Program-made: the position numbers and the translations under genes
Notes under the pieces: model-generated
What the model was told of the DNA's origin: nothing
The model's database searches: none
Seen by the model: the letters and a program-made list of their open reading frames with translations, nothing else
In this document: positions 9,074 through 18,482 of the stretch, piece after piece
How the letters are laid out: each line of letters starts with the position of its first letter
How positions within the stretch are numbered: position 1 is the first letter of the stretch
From: Acidobacteriota bacterium
GTDB lineage: Bacteria > Acidobacteriota > Terriglobia > Terriglobales > Acidobacteriaceae
Direction of reading: 5' to 3'
Length of the DNA stretch: 53,888 bases
NCBI GenBank assembly: GCA_021778845.1
Contig: JAJYBU010000026.1
Span: 1-53,888 of the forward strand

Positions 9074-9170
9074 ACCCCTATTAGACGACACACCGCCCCG
9101 CCGCGATAGCCCCCTTCCTTCACTACTCCCACTACTCCTTACTCACTACTCCTTACCCACTGCCTTCTGC

Positions 9171-9176
9171 TACACT
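9171..9176 (+). promoter_or_regulatory. -10 box directly before the SET gene
   Basis: TACACT is followed by only 7 nt and then the ATG at 9184, with no Shine-Dalgarno in between, consistent with a leaderless transcript. The preceding ~55 nt are degenerate CACTACTCC-type repeats. Confidence 0.45.
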
Positions 9177-9183
9177 CCACCCC

Positions 9184-9666
9184 ATGCCACGTCGCACCAC
9201 CGCCACTCCCCGCCTCCTCATCCGATCCTCGTCCATCCACGCCGCCGGCTGTTACACCCTCGACCCCATCCCCCGCGGCCGCCGCGTCCTCGAGTACGAT
9301 GGCCCCCGCATCTCCAAAGAGCTTGCCGACGAGCGTTACGCCGACCGCCCCGTCACCTATCTCTTCGGCTTCGGCGGCTCCACCGACGTCATCGACGGCT
9401 TCGGCACCGCTATGTTCATCAACCATTCCTGCAACCCCAACTGCGAGACCGAGGAAGAAGGTGGCCGCATCTACATCCGCGCCATCCGCAACATCGCCGC
9501 CAACGAAGAGCTCGTCTACGAATACCACCTCTACGACTCCGACGACGATACAGCCGACTGCTACTGCAACGCCCCGCACTGCCGCGGCACCATGTTCTCG
9601 GAAGACGAAGTCAAACGCCAGGCCCGCAAAGCCGCCCGCAAAAAGGCCCGCAGCGCAACAAAGTAA
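9184..9666 (+). CDS. SET-domain protein (protein-lysine methyltransferase-like) with post-SET cysteines
   Basis: The 160-residue protein is a compact SET domain. It has the pseudoknot signature FINHSCNPNCE (~79-89), an upstream RRVLEYDG segment, the ELVYEYHLY catalytic-Tyr region, and a post-SET zinc-like motif CYCNAPHCRGTM. SET enzymes transfer a methyl group from S-adenosylmethionine to lysine. In bacteria they are sporadic and often acquired from eukaryotes. The C-terminus is Lys/Arg/Ala-rich. The target is unknown; ribosomal or DNA-binding proteins are possible. No SET partner or chromatin-like gene is adjacent, except that the unknown basic-tailed protein at 7625-8200 is near. Confidence 0.85.
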   Translation: MPRRTTATPRLLIRSSSIHAAGCYTLDPIPRGRRVLEYDGPRISKELADERYADRPVTYLFGFGGSTDVIDGFGTAMFINHSCNPNCETEEEGGRIYIRAIRNIAANEELVYEYHLYDSDDDTADCYCNAPHCRGTMFSEDEVKRQARKAARKKARSATK

Positions 9667-9761
9667 CTCAGCCCTAATAAGAAAATCCCTCGACCCTGTA
9701 CATCGCATTGGCCGTTGCCTTGGGTCGCGACCATTGCCGTTGTCGTTGCCCTGATCTTCGC

Positions 9762-9849
9762 CGTTGCCTCTGCCGTTGCCGTTGCCTCTGCCTCTGCCTC
9801 TGCCTTTGCCGTTGCCTCTGCCTTTGCCTTTGCCTTTGCCTTTGCCTTT
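9762..9849 (+). repeat. Imperfect hexanucleotide tandem tract (NNTGCC)
   Basis: About 15 consecutive hexamers of the forms GTTGCC, TCTGCC and TTTGCC precede the dispersed repeat at 9851-9890. The 312-nt stretch 9667-9978 holds only this tract, the dispersed repeat and the dnaX promoter region. Because the unit is six bases the frame stays open and would encode an Ala/Phe/Ser/Val run, but this does not look like protein. Confidence 0.8.
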
Positions 9850-9850
9850 T

Positions 9851-9890
9851 TGGTTGTCATTCCGCAGCGCAGCGGAGGAATCTGCTTCTC
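9851..9890 (+). repeat. Dispersed 40-nt repeat, copy A
   Basis: This 40-nt sequence, with core TTCCGCAGCGCAGCGGAGGA, is identical in inverted orientation to 13144-13183. In both copies a GCCTTT/GTTGCC-like hexamer tract is attached to the same side, so tract plus core form one element. The two copies bracket dnaX-ybaB-recR. Confidence 0.85.
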
Positions 9891-9961
9891 TACCACCACC
9901 AACCCGCGCGCATTATCTCGCCTCCGAGCCGCCGACCGACCCTCTCCACACCCTCGAGCGC

Positions 9962-9967
9962 TACAAT
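9962..9967 (+). promoter_or_regulatory. -10 box upstream of dnaX
   Basis: TACAAT lies 11 nt before the chosen dnaX ATG, with no Shine-Dalgarno between. The transcript leader would be about 5 nt at most. Confidence 0.4.
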
Positions 9968-9978
9968 CAACCCTGTCG

Positions 9979-12048
9979 ATGGCCTACCAAGTCTTAGCCC
10001 GCAAGTACCGCCCCCAGCTCTTCTCCGACGTCATCGGGCAGGATCACGTCACCCGCACCCTGCTCAACGCGCTTGCGCAAAGCCGCATTGCACACGGCTA
10101 CATCTTCTCGGGTCATCGCGGCATCGGCAAGACCACCATTGCTCGCATCCTCGCAGCAGCCCTCAATTGCAGCACGCCCGTAGGCACTCCCGAACGCCCC
10201 ACCAATGAGCCTTGCCGCATCTGCGTCAACTGCCGCGAGATCTCCTCCGCCTCGCGCCAGGAAAACTCCATCTTCGAGGAGTCATCTTCCTTCGACGTCG
10301 AAGAGATCGACGCCGCCACCAACCGCGGCATCGACGACGCCCGCCTTCTCACCTCCAAGATTCAGACCCGCCCCACCAACAAGAGCAAGTACAAGATCAT
10401 CATCCTCGACGAGGCGCACCAGATCACCGACGCCGCCTGGAACGCCCTCCTCAAGACCCTCGAAGAGCCGCCCGACTGGGCCATCTTCATGTTCGCCACC
10501 ACCCAGCCCGAGGACATCCCGCAGACCATTCGCTCGCGCTGCCAGCACTTCAGCTTTCACGCCGTCAAGCTTGACGACATCGTTGGCCAGCTCCGCTCCA
10601 TTGCCATCAAGGAAGAGCTCACCGTCGACGACGCCACCCTCACCCTGCTCGCCGAAGCCGGCGACGGCTCCATGCGCGACGCACTCTCCATCATGGATCA
10701 GGCCATCGCCAGCGCACCCCTGGTCGGTGACCACCCGCACCTCGAGATCACCCAGGTCCGCGAGCTCATGGGCTCGGTCTCGAACGTCGCCTACGAGCAG
10801 ATCCTGGAAGCCGTTCACGCCAACAACTCCGCCGACGTCCTCTCCATCGTCGGCCGCCTCCTCGACGCCGGCAACGGAGCCCCGCAACTCGCCCGCCAGT
10901 TCGTCCGCTACCTCCGCAACACCATCGTCGCCAAGGTCACAAACCTCGCCCCCGATGCCGACGCCACTGGTATCGCTGCTGACCTGCTCCAGATCTCCCC
11001 CGAAGAGCGTAACCGCGCAGCCCGTTCCGCCGCACTCTTCACTGAAGAAGACCTCTCCCGCTTTCTCGCCATCATGCTCCGCACCTTCGACGAGCTCGGA
11101 TTCCGTCAGGAGCAGCGCTTCCACCTGGAGCTGGGCCTTCTCAAACTGGTCCACGTCCAACGCCTCATCCCCATCGAAGACCTCCTGAGCCAACTAGGCG
11201 CCAAACCCGCCTCCACCCCCGCGACGAAACCAGGCAGCCTAAGCTCCAGCCCCGCAAAGAGTCCGACATCTCGACCGGAGTCCGCGCCTTTGCCGAACGC
11301 AGTGGAGAGACCTGCTGTTCGCGCCGCCCAAAGCCAGCCACAAGCTCTACACCCATCCCCCTTCGAGTCCGACCGCACCCGCAAAGTTCCTACCGCAGGC
11401 CCAGCCCCTTCGGAGCCAACCACCCCCACAGAATCACCCACACTCTCCGCATCCCCCGGCCCTCCTGAATCAACCAACAGCTTCAACTCTTTACCCAAAC
11501 CTGCACAAGATTCAGGCTTTACCTCCTGTGCATCCACTGCCACCGCTGGCTCGCTCGCGCTCGCCTCCGACACCTCCCCGGCCCCGATCCTCTCAGGCCC
11601 CCAACTCGTCGTCGATCTTTCCGCAGCCGCCGAACCAGAAGCCCCTTCCACCTACGACCCATCCGCACTGCAATCGGCCATGGTCTCCGCCCTCGCCGCC
11701 GTCAAGGGCCAGCAATCCGCCTCCGAGCAGATCGAGGATTCCACCGTCACCCTCAAAGGCAACACCCTCGAAATCCACACCACCCTCTCCAAGACGATGC
11801 TCCCGGTCATCCTCAACGCCGACGCCGAGCGCACCCTCAAGGCAGCCCTCCGCCAAGCCAACGCCGGCTCGCTGACCCTCAAGCTTCTCTCCGGCACCCC
11901 CGCTGCTACATCCGCCCCGAAGAAGCCTCGGCAGGCCGTCAGCGGGTCGGTGGCAGAGCTGGCCGAGAAGCATCCGATGGTGCAAGAGGCACGACGACTG
12001 TTTTCGGCGGAGATCAGTAACGTGATCGATCTTCGAGAGAAGGACTGA
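9979..12048 (+). CDS. dnaX: DNA polymerase III subunit gamma/tau
   Basis: DnaX is the clamp-loader ATPase that loads the beta clamp and organises the replisome. The 689-residue protein starts MAYQVLARKYRPQLFSDVIG, the canonical N-terminus. It has Walker A GHRGIGKT (45-52), a four-cysteine zinc module (Cys64, 79, 82, 85), the LDEAH Walker B and the IRSRC sensor region. Residues ~400-590 are a Pro/Ser/Thr-rich linker, and a tau-type C-terminal domain follows. An in-frame extension of 88 codons to a TTG at 9715 runs through the hexamer repeat and is rejected. It heads the widespread dnaX-ybaB-recR cluster. Confidence 0.95.
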   Translation: MAYQVLARKYRPQLFSDVIGQDHVTRTLLNALAQSRIAHGYIFSGHRGIGKTTIARILAAALNCSTPVGTPERPTNEPCRICVNCREISSASRQENSIFEESSSFDVEEIDAATNRGIDDARLLTSKIQTRPTNKSKYKIIILDEAHQITDAAWNALLKTLEEPPDWAIFMFATTQPEDIPQTIRSRCQHFSFHAVKLDDIVGQLRSIAIKEELTVDDATLTLLAEAGDGSMRDALSIMDQAIASAPLVGDHPHLEITQVRELMGSVSNVAYEQILEAVHANNSADVLSIVGRLLDAGNGAPQLARQFVRYLRNTIVAKVTNLAPDADATGIAADLLQISPEERNRAARSAALFTEEDLSRFLAIMLRTFDELGFRQEQRFHLELGLLKLVHVQRLIPIEDLLSQLGAKPASTPATKPGSLSSSPAKSPTSRPESAPLPNAVERPAVRAAQSQPQALHPSPFESDRTRKVPTAGPAPSEPTTPTESPTLSASPGPPESTNSFNSLPKPAQDSGFTSCASTATAGSLALASDTSPAPILSGPQLVVDLSAAAEPEAPSTYDPSALQSAMVSALAAVKGQQSASEQIEDSTVTLKGNTLEIHTTLSKTMLPVILNADAERTLKAALRQANAGSLTLKLLSGTPAATSAPKKPRQAVSGSVAELAEKHPMVQEARRLFSAEISNVIDLREKD

Positions 12049-12060
12049 CGCCGAGATCTT

Positions 12061-12100
12061 TGTTGAGAGTGTCATCCTGCAACCCAAGATTGCGTTGAGC
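12061..12100 (+). repeat. Inverted repeat flanking ybaB-recR, left copy
   Basis: These 40 nt match the reverse complement of 13070-13109 at 33 of 40 positions. The best-conserved ends are GAGAGTGTC and GATTGCGTTGAGC. It lies between the dnaX stop and ybaB. Confidence 0.75.
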
Positions 12101-12135
12101 CATACACCAAACTCACATACGCCTATGAGGAACAC

Positions 12136-12453
12136 ATGGAATTTGACATGAACAAGATGCAGGCGATGCTGGCACAGGCGCAGGAAATGCAGCAAACAAT
12201 GGACTTGCGCCTCGCCGAAACGATTGTTGAGGCGGACGCCGGTGGCGGTGCCGTAAAAGCCCGCATGAACGGCAAAAAAGAGCTGCTAAGTCTAACGATT
12301 GCACCATCTGCGGCCACCGCAGCCGCCAACGACATCACCCTGCTCGAAGACCTTATCGTGGTCGCCGTCAACGCCGCCGCCCGCAAGGCCGATGACACTC
12401 AAAAATCCAATGCTTCCAGTATGTTAGGAGGCCTCGGCCTCCCCGGATTTTAG
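12136..12453 (+). CDS. ybaB: YbaB/EbfC family nucleoid-associated protein
   Basis: This 105-residue protein has the family length and pattern. An N-terminal helix is rich in Met/Gln (MNKMQAMLAQAQEMQQ), then comes the beta-hairpin VEADAGGGAVKARMNGKKEL and the helix LLEDLIVVAVNAAARKAD, ending in a GLGLPGF tail. EbfC proteins are dimeric DNA-binding proteins linked to recombination through recR. GAGGA precedes the ATG. The stop is 3 nt before recR. Base composition is lower in GC than dnaX, and third positions are less biased. Confidence 0.92.
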   Translation: MEFDMNKMQAMLAQAQEMQQTMDLRLAETIVEADAGGGAVKARMNGKKELLSLTIAPSAATAAANDITLLEDLIVVAVNAAARKADDTQKSNASSMLGGLGLPGF

Positions 12454-12456
12454 CCC

Positions 12457-13059
12457 ATGGCGACGCGCTTTGCTGAGCCCATGGCCCGCCTCATCGACGA
12501 GCTTCGCAAGCTTCCCGGCGTGGGCACAAAGTCCGCGCAACGCTTTGCTTTTCATATACTTAGAGCATCAAACGAAGACGCGAATGCGCTCTCCGCCGCG
12601 ATCCAGCACCTGAAACAGCAGCTCCTTTTGTGCTCTAAGTGCAACAATATCACAGACATAGATCCATGCACCTATTGCACGAACCCTACTCGAAACCATC
12701 GCATCATCTGCGTTGTGGAAGAACCCACCAACATTAATTCCATCGAAAAAACGCGCAGTTTCAATGGCTTATATCATGTACTTCATGGAACAATTTCACC
12801 TGTAAACGGTATAAGCCCGGATCAATTGCGTTTAGGTAACCTTTGGGAGCGTTTAGAGCAAGCGGAGGAGCTGATACTAGCCACTTCCCCCACGGTAGAG
12901 GGTGAAGCGACCGCACGGCACCTCGCGGACGAGGTGCACGCGCGGTATAAGTCATTGAGAATAAGCAGGATAGCGACAGGAGTTCCAGCAGGAAGTGACA
13001 TCGAATACGCCGACGAAGTGACCATGACCCGCGCCCTCGAAGGCCGCCGCGATGTGTAA
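12457..13059 (+). CDS. recR: Recombination mediator protein RecR
   Basis: RecR (200 aa) acts with RecO/RecF to load RecA at gaps. Domains in order: a helix-hairpin-helix (LRKLPGVGTKSAQRFAFHIL), a C4 zinc finger (CSKCNNITDIDPCTYC), a Toprim domain (ICVVEEPTNINSIEKT...LEQAEELILATSPTVEGEATA), and a C-terminal RIATGVPAGSDIEYADEVT. All are typical. Codon use differs clearly from dnaX and gpmI: ATA, TTA, CTT, AAT and TCT codons are frequent between about 12545 and 12970. Confidence 0.95.
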   Translation: MATRFAEPMARLIDELRKLPGVGTKSAQRFAFHILRASNEDANALSAAIQHLKQQLLLCSKCNNITDIDPCTYCTNPTRNHRIICVVEEPTNINSIEKTRSFNGLYHVLHGTISPVNGISPDQLRLGNLWERLEQAEELILATSPTVEGEATARHLADEVHARYKSLRISRIATGVPAGSDIEYADEVTMTRALEGRRDV

Positions 13060-13069
13060 TTGGCGTAGG

Positions 13070-13109
13070 GCTCAACGCAATCCTGGGCTGCAATTCGACA
13101 CTCTCAGCA
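13070..13109 (-). repeat. Inverted repeat flanking ybaB-recR, right copy
   Basis: This is the inverted partner of 12061-12100 (33/40 identical), starting 10 nt after the recR stop. Confidence 0.75.
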
Positions 13110-13143
13110 CGGTTTTCGGTTGTCCGCGCAACATGGTGCGGGC

Positions 13144-13183
13144 GAGAAGCAGATTCCTCCGCTGCGCTGCGGAATGACAACCA
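13144..13183 (-). repeat. Dispersed 40-nt repeat, copy B
   Basis: It is identical to the reverse complement of 9851-9890. A decayed form of the hexamer tract continues to about 13215. The interval recR-gpmI (13060-13220) holds only this element and the inner inverted repeat. Confidence 0.85.
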
Positions 13184-13220
13184 GAAAAGCAAGGGCAACG
13201 ACAAAAGTAAAGGCTGACTG

Positions 13221-14834
13221 TCAGCGTAGATCAGGGGTGGGGATACGGAGGTCGCCGCCGGTCATTTGTTTGGGGAGTTCCAGGTTGAGCAGGTTTAGGA
13301 TGGTGGGGGATATGTCGCGGAGCGATCCTCCGTCGCGGGCGCCAATCTTGTTCCCCTGATCGGTGACGAGGATGAAGGGGACGGGGTTGGTGGTGTGGGA
13401 GGTGTGGGGGCCTCCGGTGGCGGGGTCGATCATGGTTTCAGCGTTGCCGTGGTCGGCGGTGATGATCCAGTTTGCGTTGTGTTGTTTGACGGCCTGATAG
13501 ATGCGGGACAACTGGGCGTCGACGGTTTCGACGGCGCGGATGGTGGGTTCGAGCTTGCCGGAGTGACCGACCATGTCGGCGTTGGCGAAGTTGACGATGA
13601 TGACGTCGAAGGCGGTGTCGGTGATGGATTTGACGACGACGTCGGCGATGCCCTCAGCGGACATCTCAGGGGCGAGGTCGTAGGTGGCCACTTTCTTCGA
13701 CTGAATGAGTTGACGGTCTTCGCCGGCGAAGGGCTTCTCGATGCCACCGTTGAAGAAGTAGGTGACGTGGGCGTACTTCTCGGTCTCAGCCACGCGGAGG
13801 TTGCGGAGGTTGGCGACGGCCATGACGTTGGCGAGCAGGTTGTCCATGCTCTCAGGCGGGATGACCATGGGGAGCGAAAACTTGGGGTCGTACTGGGTCA
13901 TCATCACGTAGTGCAGGTTGGAGGGGAGGGTGTGGAGGGGAATCTCGGCGTTGAGTTCGGCGGCCCTGGGAAGGCTCATGCCGGCGTCTGCGTTGAGGCG
14001 GCTCTTGCGGGTGAGGACGCGGGTGATCTGGCGGACGCGGTCGGCGCGGTAGTTGAAGCAGATGACGGCGTCGCCTTCTGCGATTAAGCCGATGGGTTTG
14101 TTGTTGGCGTCGACGCAGGTGAAAGGCTCGACAAACTCGTCGGTGATGTTGTTGTTGTAGCTCTCGAGGACGCGGGCGTGAGGGTCGTGGAACTTCCCTG
14201 CCTCGGGGTCGCCGGTGACCATGGCGCGGAAGGCCTTGAGTTCCTTCTCCCAACGGTAGTCACGGTCCATGGCGTAGTAACGGCCACTGACGCTGGCGAG
14301 TTGGCCGACGCCGTACTCGGCGAACTTCTGCTGGAGCTCCTGGAGGTAGCCGGCGCCGTTGGTGGGGAGGGTGTCGCGGCCGTCGAGGAAGGCGTGGACA
14401 TAGACGCGCTTGAGGTTGTGCTGCGCGGCGAGGCGGAGCAGAGCGTAGAGATGGCGCTGCTGGGAGTGGACGCCGCCGTCGGAGACGAGGCCGATGAGGT
14501 GGAGGGCGTGACCCTGCGCCGCAACGTCGACGGCCTTGAGGAGGGTGGGATTCTTGAAGAAGTCTCCCGAGGCGATGGCGGTGTCGATGCGCGTGATGTC
14601 CATGTGGACGATGCGGCCGGCGCCGATGTTGAGGTGGCCGACTTCGCTGTTGCCCATCTGTCCGTCGGGCAGGCCGACGAAGTGGTTGCTGGCCTGGATG
14701 AGGGTGTTGGGGTACTCGCGGAGGAGGCGGTCGTAGGTAGGCTTGCGGGCCAGTGCGATGGCGTTGCCGTGGGTCTCGGGGCGGTAGCCCCAGCCGTCGA
14801 GGATGGTGAGGATTACCGGGGGCGTCGTTCTCAT
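13221..14834 (-). CDS. gpmI: 2,3-bisphosphoglycerate-independent phosphoglycerate mutase
   Basis: GpmI interconverts 3- and 2-phosphoglycerate in glycolysis, using two Mn ions and a phosphoserine. The 537-residue product shows [16 protein letters not shown] at the N-terminus (Asp13 metal ligand), the catalytic serine motif [15 protein letters not shown] (Ser63), [20 protein letters not shown], and the C-terminal metal-binding [12 protein letters not shown] and ITADHGNAE. Length is within the family range. TAAACT lies 7 nt before the ATG with no Shine-Dalgarno, so the mRNA may be leaderless. Confidence 0.95.
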   Translation of the reverse strand: MRTTPPVILTILDGWGYRPETHGNAIALARKPTYDRLLREYPNTLIQASNHFVGLPDGQMGNSEVGHLNIGAGRIVHMDITRIDTAIASGDFFKNPTLLKAVDVAAQGHALHLIGLVSDGGVHSQQRHLYALLRLAAQHNLKRVYVHAFLDGRDTLPTNGAGYLQELQQKFAEYGVGQLASVSGRYYAMDRDYRWEKELKAFRAMVTGDPEAGKFHDPHARVLESYNNNITDEFVEPFTCVDANNKPIGLIAEGDAVICFNYRADRVRQITRVLTRKSRLNADAGMSLPRAAELNAEIPLHTLPSNLHYVMMTQYDPKFSLPMVIPPESMDNLLANVMAVANLRNLRVAETEKYAHVTYFFNGGIEKPFAGEDRQLIQSKKVATYDLAPEMSAEGIADVVVKSITDTAFDVIIVNFANADMVGHSGKLEPTIRAVETVDAQLSRIYQAVKQHNANWIITADHGNAETMIDPATGGPHTSHTTNPVPFILVTDQGNKIGARDGGSLRDISPTILNLLNLELPKQMTGGDLRIPTPDLR

Positions 14835-14841
14835 GGGTACA

Positions 14842-14847
14842 AGTTTA
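14842..14847 (-). promoter_or_regulatory. -10 box directly before gpmI
   Basis: On the minus strand TAAACT, then 7 nt, then ATG. No ribosome-binding sequence is present in the gap. Confidence 0.45.
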
Positions 14848-14862
14848 CTTCGTCCAGACGCT

Positions 14863-15168
14863 CTACATGTGTGTGTGGGCCTGGACTGCCTTCAAGGTAG
14901 GAAGCATCTTGATGGTGCGGCCGTTCTGGCGTTCGGCGATACGCAGATCGTAGAGGGATTGCAGGTTGAGCCAGAACTGCGCGGAGGTACCGAAGAAGTG
15001 GCCGAGACGCATGGCGGTGTCCGCGGAGATGTCGCGCTCGCCCTTGAGAATTTGGGAGATGCGGTTGGCAGGGACCTCGATCTGCCGCGCTAGTTCCGCG
15101 GCGCTCATGGAGAGTGCTTCGAGTTCTTCCTGTAGGTGTTCGCCGGGATGAATTGCAATCAAGGCCAT
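14863..15168 (-). CDS. higA: HigA-type antitoxin (XRE family)
   Basis: The 101-residue protein has the HigA/VapI pattern: [22 protein letters not shown] followed by a helix-turn-helix ([19 protein letters not shown]) and [19 protein letters not shown]. HigA neutralises HigB and represses the operon. The gene begins 9 nt after the toxin stop, in the toxin-first order typical of higBA. A GGAGGGA Shine-Dalgarno lies just before the ATG. Confidence 0.9.
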   Translation of the reverse strand: MALIAIHPGEHLQEELEALSMSAAELARQIEVPANRISQILKGERDISADTAMRLGHFFGTSAQFWLNLQSLYDLRIAERQNGRTIKMLPTLKAVQAHTHM

Positions 15169-15177
15169 GGTTCCCTC

Positions 15178-15462
15178 CTAGTGGTAATCGACAATCTGAA
15201 CGTCAGACGGACCGGGGTCACCTTTGACCCAGGTGAAGCAGATTCGCCATTGATCGTTGATGCGGATGCTGTATTCGCCGCTACGATCGCCTTTCAACGC
15301 TTCGAAGCGATTACCGGGCAGAGCGGATAAATCTGTGAGCGAGATGGCGGCCTCGAGGCGGTCGAGTTTAAGGCGTGCTGCTCGTTCAAAGCTCGTAAAA
15401 GCCTTGATGCGTTTTCCGGCGCTGAATTGTGCAGTTTGCTTGTCGCGAAAACCGCAGATCAT
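15178..15462 (-). CDS. higB: HigB-type RelE-superfamily toxin
   Basis: The 94-residue protein matches the HigB/plasmid-maintenance killer family. It has a basic core with LPGNRFEALKGDRSGEYSIRIN and the C-terminal DQWRICFTWVKGDPGPSDVQIVDYH. Members are ribosome-dependent mRNA endoribonucleases. The toxin is translated first and the antitoxin gene follows. An array of GCGTA/TACGC half-sites overlaps its upstream region. Confidence 0.9.
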   Translation of the reverse strand: MICGFRDKQTAQFSAGKRIKAFTSFERAARLKLDRLEAAISLTDLSALPGNRFEALKGDRSGEYSIRINDQWRICFTWVKGDPGPSDVQIVDYH

Positions 15463-15467
15463 GGCTA

Positions 15468-15501
15468 AGCGTAACCGTGAATACGCTGTACGTCAAGCGT
15501 A
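15468..15501 (-). promoter_or_regulatory. higBA promoter/operator region
   Basis: Three half-sites GCGTA (15469-15473), TACGC (15482-15486) and GCGTA (15497-15501) form two overlapping inverted repeats with spacers of 8 and 10 nt, just upstream of the toxin start. A TTGACG -35-like hexamer on the minus strand (15491-15496) lies among them. The layout fits autorepression by HigA. Confidence 0.45.
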
Positions 15502-15524
15502 TTTTTCGGTGGACGACACAGAAA

Positions 15525-15550
15525 CCCACGTCTCAGAAGCGAGACGTGGG
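15525..15550 (-). terminator. Hairpin between eno and higB, CCCAC/GTGGG type
   Basis: A perfect 10-bp stem (CCCACGTCTC / GAGACGTGGG) with an AGAAGC loop; on the minus strand it is followed by TTTCTGTGT. It can terminate eno. The sequence also resembles a dispersed REP-like palindrome (compare 46167-46194). Confidence 0.6.
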
Positions 15551-15570
15551 ATCAGATGTTTTACTGAGAA

Positions 15571-15588
15571 CTGACAACTGAGAACTGA
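15571..15588 (+). repeat. Short dispersed repeat CTGACAACTGAGAACTGA
   Basis: These 18 nt lie directly downstream of the eno stop and recur in inverted orientation inside the hairpin downstream of gapA (51592-51609). Confidence 0.6.
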
Positions 15589-15596
15589 GAACGACC

Positions 15597-17039
<1,443 letters not shown>

Positions 17040-17042
17040 TCA

Positions 17043-18470
17043 TTAGTCATTGCGCTTGCCCACCGGCCTCATTTTAGCAAAGCGCTGACGTTGGGATTCG
17101 ATGGTGTTGAGCGATTGGCGGACAGTTTCGGCGAGCATGGTGAGGATTTCGTCGCCCTCTTCGCGGGTGGCGAGGGGCATGCGAAGGCTGACGCGGGTGC
17201 CGCGGCAGGGGCGGCTGACGATGTCGACGCTGGCTTCGTCGCCGTAGAGGACGTGGATGCGCTCGCGGACGTTGCGCATGCCGATGCCAGCGCCCTCGCG
17301 GACGAGGCCGCTGACGGGAGCGATGATGGGGCCGCCGGGTTCGAGGCCGACGCCGTCGTCTTCGATTTCGAGGAGCAGACGGTTGTCGGCGATGCGGGAG
17401 CGGAGGGTGATGGTGCCGCCGGAAATGCGGGGTTCGAGGCCGTGCTTGATGGAATTTTCGATGAGTGGCTGGAGGAGCATGCTGGGGACGATGATGTCGA
17501 GAGTGTCGGGAGAGATTTCCTTGACGACGCGGAGTTTTTCGCCGAAGCGGACGACTTCGATGTCGAGATAGTCGTCGGTGAAGGCGAGCTCTTCGCTCAA
17601 GGGGACGAAGGCCTCGCGGTCGCGGAGCAGGACGCGGAGGATGTTGCTGAGCTTGACGATCATCTCGCGGGCGAGGTCGGGCTGGGAGCGGATGAGCGAG
17701 GCGATGGAGTTGAGGGTGTTGAAGAGGAAGTGGGGGTTGATCTGGCGTTGCAGGGCGTCGAGACGGGCTTCGAGCAGGAGGCGGGATTGCTCTTCCAGCT
17801 TGTGCTCGATGCGGACGGCGTTCCAGATTTTCAGGGGAATGCCGACGACGACGGGGGCGCAGGCGCAGATGACCAGCTCGATGAGCCAGGAGCTGGAGTA
17901 GAGAGCGAAGTAACGCTGCGGATAGAGATGCGAGAGCAGGCTGGTGGCGAACTGCGTCGCGGTGAGGAGGAGGAGGAGAAAGATCTGGCGGTCGAGGTGG
18001 GGCCAGGTGACGGTGCGGCGAATCCAGCGGTAGAGGCTGAGGTCGATGAGGGGGGAGAAGGTCCAGATGTTTTCTTCGCCGGCGACTCGGCGGTAGGCTC
18101 CGAAGATGGCTGCGACGATGAGGTTGACGGGGAGGGCGAACCATTCGTGGTGGCCGATGGCGGGGAGGGATAGGGCGGCGGCGCCGATCATGGCGGCCCA
18201 GGGGCCGAGGAGCAGGCCGAGGATGGCGGTGGCCTGGAAGGAGATGTCGGCGGCGAGGAAGTTGGGGACACGCACGCGGACCAGAACACCGAGCATGAGG
18301 GGGATGCAGATCCAGGCGACGAGGTGGAGGGTCTCGCGGGGGGTGCGGTATTTGAGAAGGAGAAGGCGCTTGAAGACGGTGGAGCGGGCAAGCGAACTGG
18401 CAACGGCCGCGGCCACGCCGAGCTCGACCAGGAGGGTGATGAAGATCAGTTTGGAGTCGCTGGCGTGCAC
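17043..18470 (-). CDS. LytS/YehU-type membrane sensor histidine kinase
   Basis: The 475-residue protein has about six N-terminal membrane helices (residues ~8-212), then a linker. The His_kinase domain has phospho-acceptor motif QINPHFLFNTLNSI (His247) and an HATPase domain with ENSIKHGLEP (Asn339), DDGVGL and GIGMRNVRERI. Such kinases usually work with LytTR-type response regulators, and none is next to it. It starts with GTG; TAAAGT lies 6 nt upstream. It is divergent from the eCIS operon. Regulation of that operon would be a guess. Confidence 0.88.
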   Translation of the reverse strand: MHASDSKLIFITLLVELGVAAAVASSLARSTVFKRLLLLKYRTPRETLHLVAWICIPLMLGVLVRVRVPNFLAADISFQATAILGLLLGPWAAMIGAAALSLPAIGHHEWFALPVNLIVAAIFGAYRRVAGEENIWTFSPLIDLSLYRWIRRTVTWPHLDRQIFLLLLLTATQFATSLLSHLYPQRYFALYSSSWLIELVICACAPVVVGIPLKIWNAVRIEHKLEEQSRLLLEARLDALQRQINPHFLFNTLNSIASLIRSQPDLAREMIVKLSNILRVLLRDREAFVPLSEELAFTDDYLDIEVVRFGEKLRVVKEISPDTLDIIVPSMLLQPLIENSIKHGLEPRISGGTITLRSRIADNRLLLEIEDDGVGLEPGGPIIAPVSGLVREGAGIGMRNVRERIHVLYGDEASVDIVSRPCRGTRVSLRMPLATREEGDEILTMLAETVRQSLNTIESQRQRFAKMRPVGKRND

Positions 18471-18476
18471 GCCTTT

Positions 18477-18482
18477 ACTTTA
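18477..18482 (-). promoter_or_regulatory. -10 box directly before the histidine kinase
   Basis: On the minus strand TAAAGT is followed by AAAGGC and the GTG start. The six bases could double as a weak Shine-Dalgarno. Confidence 0.35.

Noticed and set aside
9762..9849. CRISPR-like array
   Set aside because: The units are 6 nt with no spacers, and no cas gene is present.
9715..9978. N-terminal extension of DnaX by 88 residues
   Set aside because: It runs through a hexamer repeat and a dispersed repeat, and the canonical DnaX N-terminus begins at 9979.
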